This document shows, one piece after another, positions 38,639 to 47,456 of a stretch of DNA of 64,000 nt. The DNA is taken from contig CAZBGV010000001.1 in NCBI GenBank assembly GCA_964491485.1, forward strand, positions 41,420 to 105,419, read 5' to 3'. The notes under the pieces were generated by a model. It saw nothing but the letters and a program-made list of their open reading frames with translations, did not search any database and was not told the DNA's origin. Positions within the stretch are counted from its first letter, which is position 1. The number at the start of each line of letters is the position of its first letter. This DNA is from IDS-8 sp964491485 (GTDB taxonomy: Bacteria; Pseudomonadota; Gammaproteobacteria; Steroidobacterales; Woeseiaceae). The position numbers were made by a program, and so were the translations under genes.

Positions 38639-40708
38639 ATGAAGCCGCATGCGCCCGGTTTGACCGGCTGGCTCGCCCTCGCGACCGCCGCGCTCGTCAC
38701 GCTGGCGGTGGCTGCGGTGTCCGTGGTCGGCATCCGCCTGCTCAAGGACCTCGCGGAAACCGAAGGCCTGACGCGAGTCGAGCTGGCGCTGTCCGCGGCG
38801 CAGGAAGCCCTCCGGCAGGAAACGGAGGCGGTGCTGACGGCGAGCCAGGTGCTCGGCGAAAGACCGACGCTGCTGCGGCTGCTGACGAACGGCGATAGCG
38901 ACGGGCTGCCTCCCTATCTCGCCCGCTACTGCGAGGGCGCCGCGCTCGACGGCTGTGCGGTCGTGCGCGACGGGCAACCCGTGGCCGTGAGCGGCGACGG
39001 CATCGACTGGCCGCCGGTGCTCGCAGCGGCGGCGGAACAGGGCGAACGCTTCCTGGTCACGGGCGCCGCCGGGGGCGTTGCGCTCGCGGGTGCGCGCGCC
39101 CGGGTACCGGAGCACGACGACTCGATGGTGTTTGCCGTGCGCAAGATGGATAGAGCGTTTGCGAGCCGCTTGAGCGAGCGCACGGGAGTCGAAGTGCAGG
39201 TGATCGATTACGCCTCGTACGGTTTCGACGAGAGCGCTTTCGCCGTCCTGAACTCGGATGCGCTCGCACGCGGCGAGCCCGTGGCCGACTACATCGAAGC
39301 GCTGGACGCCTATGCCGGGAGCGTCCCGGTGTCGGCGTCGACCGGCGAGACCGTCGCCCTGCTCCAGGCCGCGCTGCCCGCGAAGACCGTCCTGCGCCCG
39401 GTCGAGAAGATACGGCGCAGGATGGCCGTAATCTCGATCGTGATTGCGGTGCTCGCGACCGCTTCCGGCATCCTGATCGGGCGCCACTGGATCGGCGGGG
39501 TGCAGCGCCTGACCGGGGCGGCGCGGCGCCTCGGCTCCGGGGACCTCTCGGCGGCGATCCCGCAGGCGCCCGGCAAGGAGCTTTCGATCCTCTCGAGCAC
39601 GCTCGAGGAAATGCGCCGCAACCTGGTCGAGCTCACCGGCGAGCTCAGGCAGCGCGAGGCGGAGGCACAGGCCGTGCTCGGTGGTATCGTCGAGGGCGTG
39701 TATGCGGTCGACGAGGAGCGTCGGGTCCGGTTCATGAACGCCCAGGCCGAGCGGCTCATCGGTGTCCCCGCGGCGGAGGCAGCAGGCCGCTTCTGCGGCG
39801 ATCTGCTGCAGCCCGCCCGCGACGCCGCCGGCCGGCGCCCGTGCGAGTACGCGTGCCCGATCGTGCGGGCGCGCCGGGAAGGCCCGGTGCACGCGGTCGA
39901 GCGCGTCGAGCCGGTGCCCGGCCGCAAGCGGCGCGTGGTGATCGCGAGCGCGCCGCCCGAAGACGGCATGCAGGTGCAGGTGCTGCGCGACGAGACCGAG
40001 CTCGAGGCGGTGCGCCGCGCGCGCGACACGGTGCTCGCGAACATCTCGCACGAGTTCCGCACGCCGCTCGCCGCGCAACTGGCGTCGATCGAGCTGCTGC
40101 GCGACGGTCTCGAGACAATGTCGGCCGACGAGCAACGCCAGCTCGTGTTTTCGCTGGAACGCGGGGTGCAGCGCCTGACGTGGCTGATCGACAACCTGCT
40201 GGAGAGCGTGCGCATCGAGTCGGGACAGCTCGCGATCCGCCGGCAGGACGTGGAGTTCGCGGACGTCGTGGAGGCGGCGCGCGAGCTCATCGGTCCGTTG
40301 CTCACGCAGCGCGGCCAGGCGCTGGAGGTCAGCATCCCCGGCCGCCTGCCCGTGCTGTGGGGTGACGAGCGGCGGCTCGTGCAGGTCGCGGTGAACCTGC
40401 TGGTGAACGCGAGCAAGTTCGGCCCGCCCGGCAGCACGATCCGGCTCGAGGCACGGGCGGGCGATGCGGGCGGCATCGAGTTCTGGGTGGATGACCAGGG
40501 ACCGGGACCGGCGAGCGACGACGAGAGCGTGCTGTTCGAGCAGTTCACCCGTTCCGGGGGCGAGGATCCGGAGGAAAGCGGCCTCGGTCTCGGCCTTTAC
40601 ATCGTCCGCTCGATCGTGGAGCGGCACGGCGGCCGTGTGTCGCTGCGCCGCGGACCGCGAAAGGGCACGCGTGCCCGGGTGGAGCTGCCGGTGGGGGCGC
40701 GCCCGTGA
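38639..40708 (+). CDS. Sensor histidine kinase co-transcribed with sulfate transporter genes
   Basis: 689 residues. Membrane segment at ~13-35, a ~220-residue periplasmic sensor (36-258), second membrane segment (VISIVIAVLATASGILIG, ~262-279), HAMP, PAS (~340-455), HisKA (NISHEFRTPLAAQLASIELL, His ~471) and HATPase (NLLVNASKFGPPG, GLGLGLYIVRSIVE). The PAS domain carries three cysteines within ~20 residues (GRFCGDLLQ, then CEYACP), possibly a redox or metal site. Starts 11 bases after cysW and overlaps the response regulator, so sulfate or redox status is a plausible input. Confidence 0.88.
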   Translation: MKPHAPGLTGWLALATAALVTLAVAAVSVVGIRLLKDLAETEGLTRVELALSAAQEALRQETEAVLTASQVLGERPTLLRLLTNGDSDGLPPYLARYCEGAALDGCAVVRDGQPVAVSGDGIDWPPVLAAAAEQGERFLVTGAAGGVALAGARARVPEHDDSMVFAVRKMDRAFASRLSERTGVEVQVIDYASYGFDESAFAVLNSDALARGEPVADYIEALDAYAGSVPVSASTGETVALLQAALPAKTVLRPVEKIRRRMAVISIVIAVLATASGILIGRHWIGGVQRLTGAARRLGSGDLSAAIPQAPGKELSILSSTLEEMRRNLVELTGELRQREAEAQAVLGGIVEGVYAVDEERRVRFMNAQAERLIGVPAAEAAGRFCGDLLQPARDAAGRRPCEYACPIVRARREGPVHAVERVEPVPGRKRRVVIASAPPEDGMQVQVLRDETELEAVRRARDTVLANISHEFRTPLAAQLASIELLRDGLETMSADEQRQLVFSLERGVQRLTWLIDNLLESVRIESGQLAIRRQDVEFADVVEAARELIGPLLTQRGQALEVSIPGRLPVLWGDERRLVQVAVNLLVNASKFGPPGSTIRLEARAGDAGGIEFWVDDQGPGPASDDESVLFEQFTRSGGEDPEESGLGLGLYIVRSIVERHGGRVSLRRGPRKGTRARVELPVGARP

Positions 40709-41400
40709 AGATCCTGCTCGTCGACGACGATCCGGACCTGCTTTCGGTGACCGGGTTTGCGCTGCAGCAGGCCGGCCTCCTCGTCATCAAGGCGGCCAAC
40801 GGCGCCGAAGCGCTGCAGGCGTTCGCGGCGGAGCAGCCGGACCTCGCCGTGCTCGACATCAACATGCCCGGCATGAACGGCTTCGAGCTCGCGCGCCGGC
40901 TGCGCGAGCAGAGCGACCTGCCGGTGCTCATGCTCACCGTCCGCAACGAGGAGCAGGACGTCGTGCGGGCGCTCGAGCTAGGCGCCGACGATTACCTCGC
41001 GAAGCCGTTCAGCCCCAAAGTCCTCGTGGCGCGCATCCGCGCGCTGCTGCGGCGCGTCGGCATCGAGGGAGAAGGCACGGCGACGCTCGGCGCGCTCACG
41101 TTGAAGCCTGACGAGCTCACGCTGCAGGGATTGCCGCAGGGCACCGTGCGGCTCACGCGCCTCGAAACGCGCTTTCTCCAGCTGCTCATGGCGAACGGCG
41201 GGCGCCCGGTAGCCACGGAGCGCATCCTCGGATACGTCTGGGGCAACCGCGCCGCGGGCAACCGCCAGCTCCTGAAGCAGCTCGTGCACCGCCTGCGGCA
41301 GAAGGTCGAGCCCGATCCCGGCAATCCGGTCGTGCTCAAGACCCTGCCGAACGCCGGGTACCTGCTCGACGCGGAAGCCGTGAGCGCGGACGAGCGCTGA
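40705..41400 (+). CDS. OmpR-family response regulator, partner of the upstream kinase
   Basis: 231 residues. Receiver: LLVDDDPDLLSV, phospho-Asp in AVLDINMPGMNGF (about 52), MLTVRNEEQD, Lys in YLAKPFSPK. C-terminal winged helix: VRLTRLETRFLQLLMANGGRPVATERI to VLKTLPNAGYLL. GTG start overlaps the kinase stop by four bases, so the pair is translationally coupled. Likely regulates the sulfate operon it belongs to; no binding repeats were identified. Confidence 0.9.
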   Translation: MKILLVDDDPDLLSVTGFALQQAGLLVIKAANGAEALQAFAAEQPDLAVLDINMPGMNGFELARRLREQSDLPVLMLTVRNEEQDVVRALELGADDYLAKPFSPKVLVARIRALLRRVGIEGEGTATLGALTLKPDELTLQGLPQGTVRLTRLETRFLQLLMANGGRPVATERILGYVWGNRAAGNRQLLKQLVHRLRQKVEPDPGNPVVLKTLPNAGYLLDAEAVSADER

Positions 41401-41587
41401 GCGCCGGGCCGGGGGCTCAGGCGCGGCATCGCCCAGCTGTTCCAGCCGTATTCCGCAGCGCGCCAAAGCGGTAAGCAAGCGAAATCGTTACCCACATATC
41501 ACCTCCCCCGGACCGACAAAATTACCGGCGACCCTTATCGTCTTCGGTGACTGCCAATCGGTTTACCGCTCGTGCGGAGGTGACATC

Positions 41588-42431
41588 ATGATTCGCAGTG
41601 CAACGAACGTCGTGCGCTTCGAGCCCCGGTTGCCGCGCCCTTCCATCAAGGAGCGCTTCCACGTGGTCATCGCCGGCGGTGGTTTCAGCGGCGTGGCGCT
41701 CGCGGCGCACCTCGTCCGCTCCGGTGATTCCCGTCTCGAGATCACACTGCTGGACGAATGCGAGGCCGTCGAACGCGGCACCGCCTGCGCGAGGGAGCGG
41801 GACCGTCATCTGCCCGGCACCAGGGCCGCCGACCTGGGCGTGTTCGAAGACGAGCGGGATGACTTCGTCCACTGGCTGCGACGGCACGGCGTCGATTGCC
41901 CTGGACAGGATTTCGTGTCCGGACATTCCCTGGCAGCGTGGCTCGAGGACAAGCTGATCGAAACGTCGCGCCGCGCGGCGCAGGCCGATATCCCGTTCAC
42001 GGTACGTGCCGCCACGCGGATCATGGACCTGATGCAACGGGAAGATGCATGCCTCGTCGGACTGGACGACGGCGCAAGCATACGTTGCGACGCCGTCGTC
42101 CTGGCGGCCGTCGATACACCGGCGGGGAGACGCGCTGGCCACGCGGGAGCTGGAGCAACGTTTGCGCCTGCGCGGCCTGTGCATGCCCGATCCGCTCGGC
42201 TTCGGATGGGTGACGGAACGGAGCGGCGCCGCGATCGGAGCCGACGGCCGTACGCGGCGCCTCTACGTGCTCGGCCCTGCGCGCCGGGAGGGACGCCGGG
42301 AAGGCACGGCCGTGCCCGAGCTGCGCCGCCAGGTCGCCGAGCTTGCATCCGTGCTGATCCGCGCGAGCGCGATCGCCGATCGGGTGCGCCGGCGCGCGCG
42401 AGCCCGCTCCCCGTTCGCCCCGATCGTCTAG
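41588..42431 (+). pseudogene. Decayed paralogue of the FAD/NAD(P)-binding gene at 30542-32455
   Basis: The first frame (from 41588) gives MIRSATNVVRF...FHVVIAGGGFSGVALAAHLVRS, ERGTACARERDRHLPG and ends in good similarity at CDAVVLAAVDTP near 42120. From ~42125 the similarity continues in another frame: LRLRGLCMPDPLGFGWVTER, AAIGADGRTRRLYVLGPARR, GTAVPELRRQVAELASV, which aligns with the C-terminal catalytic-domain end of the intact paralogue. The middle ~230 residues, including the second dinucleotide motif, are missing. So one internal deletion plus a frame change: a pseudogene, unless the draft assembly collapsed it. Confidence 0.75.
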
Positions 42432-42514
42432 GCGCGGCCGCGCGTTCTTCAAAGCCTCGAGACACTCGAGGAAAGCAACGCAACCATCTGACACAACAGC
42501 GGTATTGAGGGCAC

Positions 42515-42574
42515 GTAGGAGCCCGCCATGCGGGCGATCCGCAGGTCCGAATCGCCCGCATGGCGGGCTCCTAC
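42515..42574. repeat. REP inverted repeat, 60 bases
   Basis: Perfect arms as at 28930-28989, with a 14-base spacer of different sequence. Lies between the pseudogene and the VOC operon, whose first start is 92 bases downstream. Confidence 0.95.
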
Positions 42575-42665
42575 GGATCGCCGCGTGCGGCCTGCCTGCT
42601 CTTTTCCGCTTGCGAGATTATTAACAATTCGGTTAAATATTTCGACAACTCGCAAGGAGATGGCG

Positions 42666-43124
42666 ATGACGGAATTCAAGCGCAACAGCCTCACTTCCGC
42701 CGTGTGCTACCGCGATCCGCAGGCGGCGCTCGACTGGCTGGAGAAAGCCTTCGGATTCGAGCCGGCCATGGTGATCACTGAAGCCGACGGCGCGATCGCG
42801 CACGCCGAGATGCGTCATGGCGAGAGCCTGATCATGATCGGCAGCGAGTGGTCCGAGGATCACCGCAGCCCGGCCTCCGTCGGCGGCAAGAACACGCAGT
42901 CGGTCCACGTCCACCTCACGCAGGACATAGACGCGCATTGCGAACGGGCGCGACAGGCCGGTGCGGTCATCGTGCAGGAGCCGGAAACGCAGTTCTACGG
43001 GGATCGCACCTACCGCGCGCGCGATCCCGAAGGCCACATCTGGACCTTCGGCCAGACGGTCCGGCAGGTGACGCCCGGGGAATGGGACGCGGCGAGCGGC
43101 CTCAAGACGAAAATGTTCCGTTGA
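42666..43124 (+). CDS. VOC family (glyoxalase/bleomycin-resistance fold) protein
   Basis: 152 residues. Starts TEFKRNSLTSAVCYRDPQAAL and carries LDWLEKAFGFEPAMVIT, HAEMRHGESLIMIGSE, SVHVHLTQDIDAHCERARQAG and YRARDPEGHIWTFGQ, typical of YxeF/PhnB-like VOC proteins that often accompany AHSA1 proteins. CAAGGAG favours ATG 42666 over the ATG at 42660. Overlaps the next gene. Substrate unknown. Confidence 0.88.
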   Translation: MTEFKRNSLTSAVCYRDPQAALDWLEKAFGFEPAMVITEADGAIAHAEMRHGESLIMIGSEWSEDHRSPASVGGKNTQSVHVHLTQDIDAHCERARQAGAVIVQEPETQFYGDRTYRARDPEGHIWTFGQTVRQVTPGEWDAASGLKTKMFR

Positions 43125-43483
43125 GCGCCGCGCGGGTGGCGCCAAAGGCGAGCCGGAAATCCGCGGCGGTCGACGGCGCCTTCGCCGCGCTGGCCGACCC
43201 GCAGCGGCGGCGCGCCGTCGAGCTGCTCTCCGAGCGGCCACGCCGCGCCGGTGAGCTCGCGAATGTCCTCGGTCTTTCCGCGCCGGCAATGAGTCGGCAT
43301 CTGCGCGCGCTCAAGGCCTGCGGTCTCGTAGAAGAGACGCATCCGGAATTCGACGCACGCGTGCGCATCTACACGCTGAAGCGCGAAGGTATCGCCGCCA
43401 TGAAGGCATGGCTTGCCGACACCGAAGCACTCTGGACCCGTCAGCTCGCCTCGTTCAAGGCGCACGTGGAACGGGAGCGATGA
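43121..43483 (+). CDS. ArsR-family winged-helix regulator
   Basis: About 120 residues. AVDGAFAALADPQRRRAVELL, RRAGELANVLGLSAPAMSRHL, LKACGLVEETHPEFDARVRI and YTLKREGIAAM are the ArsR helix-turn-helix and wing; no metal-binding cysteine box is present, as in the group paired with AHSA1 proteins. Start ambiguous: TTG 43121 overlaps the VOC stop (TTGA), GTG 43136 is the alternative. Ends overlapping the next gene by ATGA. Confidence 0.87.
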   Translation: MSAARVAPKASRKSAAVDGAFAALADPQRRRAVELLSERPRRAGELANVLGLSAPAMSRHLRALKACGLVEETHPEFDARVRIYTLKREGIAAMKAWLADTEALWTRQLASFKAHVERER

Positions 43484-43956
43484 CCTCCTCCGTGCTCGTC
43501 GCCCTGCGGGTCAAGGCCGCGCCGGAGCGCGCGTTCGACGCGTTCACGGGCGAGATCGGCAGCTGGTGGCGGCCGGACGGGCTGTTCCGCATCACGCCAC
43601 AGGGCGACGGCCGGCTTGCCTTCGAAGGCGGCCAGGGCGGACGGCTGGTGACGCGGCTGCCATCCGGCGAAGCCTTCGAGATCGGCGAGATCACCGACTG
43701 GCGGCGCGGCGAAGCGCTCGCCTTTACGTGGCGCATGGCGAGCTTCGGGCCGGACCAGCAGACCCGCGTCGAGGTCACGTTCGAGCCCGTCGGCGAGGAA
43801 ACCCGGGTCACGGTCCGTCACCTCGGCTGGACGGAAATCCCGAAGGAGCACGTCGCCCGGCACGGCTTCCCGGACCGCTTCACGCAGCTGCGCGCCGCGG
43901 ACTGGTGGCGGCGCTCGCTCGACTCCTACTCTGCTGTCCTGGTGAAAGGCTTCTGA
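43480..43956 (+). CDS. AHSA1/SRPBCC domain protein
   Basis: 158 residues, START-like hydrophobic-cavity fold: LRVKAAPERAFDAFTGEIGSWW, GRLVTRLPSGEAFEIGEIT, ALAFTWRM, TRVEVTFEPVGEETRVTVRH. Overlaps the ArsR stop by four bases. The VOC-ArsR-AHSA1 set is a common small operon of unknown role, thought to respond to small toxic compounds. Confidence 0.88.
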   Translation: MTSSVLVALRVKAAPERAFDAFTGEIGSWWRPDGLFRITPQGDGRLAFEGGQGGRLVTRLPSGEAFEIGEITDWRRGEALAFTWRMASFGPDQQTRVEVTFEPVGEETRVTVRHLGWTEIPKEHVARHGFPDRFTQLRAADWWRRSLDSYSAVLVKGF

Positions 43957-44000
43957 AGTTCGGCGCGAAAGTACCTGAATGAACAGGACTTAGGAGAGGG

Positions 44001-47000
44001 TTAGCGGAACACTTCGCGGATGTAGATCTGGCGGTCGCTGCCCGGGAACAGGCCGAAGACGGCCTGGGCGGCGGGGTTTTCATCGCCGAGCGTGGTCGCG
44101 TCCCAGTCGAAGCGCAGCCATGCGGGCACGATGCCGTCGAGCAGCACGCTGCCGGTGTTGCCCTCGCCCGGCGCGGCGAGCCACAGGTTGAAGCTGCCGC
44201 CCGCGGGCGGCTCGGTGAACCGCGACGCAGGCGGCGCGGCCGCGACGCAACCGACGTTGCTCGCCCCCGGCGCGCCGCNNNNNNNNNNNNNNNNNNNNNN
44301 NNNNNNNNNNNNNNNNNNNNNNNNNNNNNNNNNNNNNNNNNNNNNNNNNNNNNNNNNNNNNNNNNNNNNNNNNNNNNNGTAATTCTGCGTCGGCCGTCCG
44401 TTGACGTCACGCGCCGTAGCGGTGATCACCGGTGGATCGCGATACTCGAACGGCTCGCCGAGATAGCTGTAGGCGCCGGCCGTGCAAGCCGTTGCGAACC
44501 TGGGATCATTGAGCACGGTCGTGAAATGGTCCGGCACGAACCGGCCGACGTTCTCGCTCGGCTCGCCGGTCACGTCGCCGCTGTCGAAGTAATTCCCGTC
44601 GGCGACGGAGGGCACGAGGGAGACGATGCCGACCTCGGGCCACGTGAAATCGTCGCCGGTCGAGGCGCCGCCGCTGAAGCTCGCGAAGCCGTCTGTCGCA
44701 CCCACCGCGGGATTCGCTCCGCCCGCAGGAGCCACCAGCTGCGGCACGAGCCGCACGCTTTCAGGGATTTGCTCGCGGCCGAAATTCGGCGTCGGATCGC
44801 CTTCGGCATCCAGCGCCGTCACCGTTGCACGGAACGGCGCGCCCGCGGCGATGAACGCCGGGCCGTTCGCGCTCGCCGCCTGCGGATTCACGATGCCGCC
44901 CCCGGCGTCGCGGATGTCCGAAAGCACGAAGGTGTCCGGCCGCACCACGAAATCCGCCGTCGCGCCGCGGATGCCCGCGGGCAGGTCCGGGTCGGCCGGC
45001 GTCGCATCCTTGGCGTAGAGCTGCGTCTTGCCGACGTCCTTGTACTTCGCCGTCACGCTGGCCTGCCCGTTCGTGAACGTAACGGCCTGCGGTCGGCCGG
45101 CCGCTTCCGCCGACGGGATCGTGGCGCCGTCGATCGTGTAGCTGCGCGAGCCGCTGGCGGGATCGACATAGTCGAACCAGAACGTGAGACTCTTGTTGCC
45201 GGCATAGCTCTCGATTACGCCGCATACCGGATCGTCGGCCGTCTGTCCGTACGCCGTGATATGCACCGTGAACGGCACCGCCGCGGTCTGGCGCGCGACG
45301 AACGGCACGATTGCGGACGCCGGCGGGTTCGCCAGCGGAGCGGCCGTAAGCGTGAACCCGCTCGGCGAGAAGGTGAGCAGGCCTTCGGCGTCCGTGTCGC
45401 GGATGCCGGTATCGCTTGCCTGCCACACGTCGATGTCGACGGCCGGCGGTCCCTGCGGGTAGGTGAGCGCGAACGCAACCTGCGATTCGCCGAGCGCCCA
45501 GGCGTACGTCGCAACACCGTCGCCGGCCGTACCGTCGTCCAGCACACCGGCGCCGGAGAACAGCGCCCAGCTGCCGGAGCCGTTCTGCGTATCCAGCACC
45601 ACGTTCGCGTCGTAATCGATGCGCGGCGTGCCCGAGACCGGATCGATGACGCTCACCAAAATCGTCTCGGGCGCGCAGTGGATGCCGAAGCCGTCATGAT
45701 TGATCGTGAACTGCGCGCCGGCGACCGGGCACGGGTGAGTCTCCGCCATGAGCGCCTGCACCTCGGCCTGGGTCAGCTCGCTCGGCAGGATGGTGACCTC
45801 GTCGATGAAGCCGTCGAATGCGCGCTCGGAGAAGAAGTTCCAGTCCGCGCCGATGATGAGCGGCAGGTCGTTTTGCGGCAGAGCGCCGGCGTAATCGTGG
45901 GTGGCGCGTGCCACGCCGTCGACGTAGATCACCTGCCTGCCCGATCGGAAGGTGACCGCGACGTGATGCCAGGCGTTCGGCGACACCGAGAACCCGTCGG
46001 TCCGGAAGTTGTCGACCTCCCACCACCAGTACACCCGGCCCGCGGAGTCGATGTGGAACTCGTAGTTCGTGTCCTTGGACACGATCGTGTAGAGGTCGGG
46101 CGGCAGGCTGCGCAGCTTGATCCAGGCGGCGATCGTGAACTCGCCGTCCAGGTCGAGGGCGGGGTCGTCCGGGATCTCGATGCGATCGTCGACGCCGTCG
46201 AAATCCGCGTAGGCGCAGGTCCCGGGGTTGCCCGGCCGCGCTGGCCCCTCGTTATCGTTGGTGGCGCCGCCCAGCACGGTGCCGTCGAGGCCACTGCCGC
46301 TCGCCTCCAGCACCTCGCCGCCGGCGCCGGTCCAGGCGCTTTCCTCGAAGTGCCACCGGAGCGGCTCGCGCGGTGAGGTATCCGTCAGCCGCACGCTGTC
46401 GACGTACCAGTAATCCCGGCCGTTCCGGCCCCCCGTGACCACGAAGCGGATGCGCAGGCCGGCGTGCAGCGCGTCCGGCGGCAGGTCCCACTGCGGCGTG
46501 TACGTCTCGCCGGCGCCACTCCGGCCGCCGGGATAGGCTTCCAGCAATTGCCAGTTGCCGTCGACGTCGCGGTATTCGACGCGCAGGTCGACGCCATTTG
46601 CGGGCCGATTGCGGCCGGAGCCACTCGCGATCCAGGCTTCGAGGCGGGCGGCGGTAACGGCAGCATCGATCGTGCCGCTCGTGGCGCTGGCCGGCCCGCC
46701 GCCGAGACGCATGGACCGGTCCTCCTCGGCCCGGTCGCGCGAGCTGTCCACATCACCCGTCGTGCTCCACCCGGGCAGGCCCGGGTCGTTCATGTCGTCG
46801 GCAAAGAGCACATCGCCCGGCGCGGCCAACGCATTGCCGAACGCGAGCAACACGAGTAGTAGGAGCCCGCCATGCGGGCGACCAAGATCGCCGGTCGCAT
46901 CCAATGCGTGCGCATGCAGCGCACGACTCACCTTGGGTAGGAGCCCGCCATGCGGGCGACCAAGATCGCCGGTTGCACGCAATGCGTGCGCATGCAGCGC

Positions 47001-47051
47001 AAGACTACCGTCTGCTGGGCGATCGGACGTGTCGGGTCGGGGGCGCGGCAC
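44001..47051 (-). CDS. mshQ: MSHA biogenesis protein MshQ (LamG and DUF6701 domains), interrupted by a gap
   Basis: Large extracellular, probably tip or adhesive, subunit of the MSHA pilus. After the leader comes a jelly-roll region (~80-220), a LamG/concanavalin-like domain (YADFDGVDDRIEIPDDPALD...WHHVAVTFRSGRQVIYVDG, ~270-430) and the DUF6701 region to the end (SDRQIYIREVF). The gap at 44279-44378 removes an unknown amount of DUF6701. GTG 47051 lies three bases after the mshP stop, with AAGGAAAG at ribosome-binding distance. From it, 52 residues encoded by two tandem half-REPs are read in frame before the signal core LLLLVLLAFGNALAAPG. GTG 46853 would be a late alternative start. Confidence 0.83.
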   Translation of the reverse strand: MPRPRPDTSDRPADGSLALHAHALRATGDLGRPHGGLLPKVSRALHAHALDATGDLGRPHGGLLLLVLLAFGNALAAPGDVLFADDMNDPGLPGWSTTGDVDSSRDRAEEDRSMRLGGGPASATSGTIDAAVTAARLEAWIASGSGRNRPANGVDLRVEYRDVDGNWQLLEAYPGGRSGAGETYTPQWDLPPDALHAGLRIRFVVTGGRNGRDYWYVDSVRLTDTSPREPLRWHFEESAWTGAGGEVLEASGSGLDGTVLGGATNDNEGPARPGNPGTCAYADFDGVDDRIEIPDDPALDLDGEFTIAAWIKLRSLPPDLYTIVSKDTNYEFHIDSAGRVYWWWEVDNFRTDGFSVSPNAWHHVAVTFRSGRQVIYVDGVARATHDYAGALPQNDLPLIIGADWNFFSERAFDGFIDEVTILPSELTQAEVQALMAETHPCPVAGAQFTINHDGFGIHCAPETILVSVIDPVSGTPRIDYDANVVLDTQNGSGSWALFSGAGVLDDGTAGDGVATYAWALGESQVAFALTYPQGPPAVDIDVWQASDTGIRDTDAEGLLTFSPSGFTLTAAPLANPPASAIVPFVARQTAAVPFTVHITAYGQTADDPVCGVIESYAGNKSLTFWFDYVDPASGSRSYTIDGATIPSAEAAGRPQAVTFTNGQASVTAKYKDVGKTQLYAKDATPADPDLPAGIRGATADFVVRPDTFVLSDIRDAGGGIVNPQAASANGPAFIAAGAPFRATVTALDAEGDPTPNFGREQIPESVRLVPQLVAPAGGANPAVGATDGFASFSGGASTGDDFTWPEVGIVSLVPSVADGNYFDSGDVTGEPSENVGRFVPDHFTTVLNDPRFATACTAGAYSYLGEPFEYRDPPVITATARDVNGRPTQNYXXXXXXXXXXXXXXXXXXXXXXXXXXXXXXXXXXGAPGASNVGCVAAAPPASRFTEPPAGGSFNLWLAAPGEGNTGSVLLDGIVPAWLRFDWDATTLGDENPAAQAVFGLFPGSDRQIYIREVFR
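44279..44378. other. Assembly gap (100 N) inside mshQ
   Basis: Exactly 100 N, a nominal length. The flanks share no overlap, unlike the gap at 4486. The frame happens to be the same on both sides; the true missing length is unknown. Confidence 0.9.
46859..47011. repeat. Two tandem half-REP units, 78-base period, read in frame in mshQ
   Basis: GTAGGAGCCCGCC... occurs at 46859 and again at 46937, each followed by near-identical sequence (AAGATCGCCGGT, then AATGCGTGCGCATGCAGCGCA). The arms face the same way and the inverted partner is absent, unlike the other REPs in the window. 78 bases is 26 codons, so the mshQ frame survives each copy. Confidence 0.9.
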
Positions 47052-47054
47052 GGC

Positions 47055-47456
47055 TCAGCTTTCCTTCGCGACCTTCGCCTGGAGGCGGCGCGAGACGTAA
47101 TCCGCCGTGCCGTACGTGCCCGCTTCGGCGAGCGCGTCGAGCACGTAGATCTTCACGGTCTTGTTGCGCTCGGCGTGCGTGCTGCCGGTGCAGCTCACCG
47201 TGACCCGGAACCCCGTGGCACCCGCTTCGCCGAGAGTAACCGAGTCGGTGCCGCACCATCCCGTATCGAGCGCGCGGTAGGCCGCCCACGCGATGCCGGA
47301 ACGCGCGGCCTGCAGCGCTTCCGTAGCACGCAGGTCGAAGCCGGCCGTCTGCTGCTGCATGACGCCCACGCGCGCCGCCACCACGCCAAGCGCGGCCAGC
47401 ACCACGAGCAGGAACAACGCCGCGACCAGCGATACTCCGCGTTGACGCGTGCTCAC
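47055..47456 (-). CDS. mshP: MSHA biogenesis protein MshP
   Basis: 133 residues. PilX-like minor pilus assembly protein: starts STRQRGVSLVAALFLLVVLAALGV (positive tail plus hydrophobic helix, without a strict prepilin Glu5), then AARSGIAWAAYRAL. Two cysteines (GWCGTDS, VSCTGST). Overlaps mshO by four bases. Confidence 0.85.
   Translation of the reverse strand: MSTRQRGVSLVAALFLLVVLAALGVVAARVGVMQQQTAGFDLRATEALQAARSGIAWAAYRALDTGWCGTDSVTLGEAGATGFRVTVSCTGSTHAERNKTVKIYVLDALAEAGTYGTADYVSRRLQAKVAKES

Noticed and set aside
46859..47011. CRISPR-like array
   Set aside because: Only two 78-base units, almost identical throughout, with no separate repeat and spacer parts; they contain REP half-sites.
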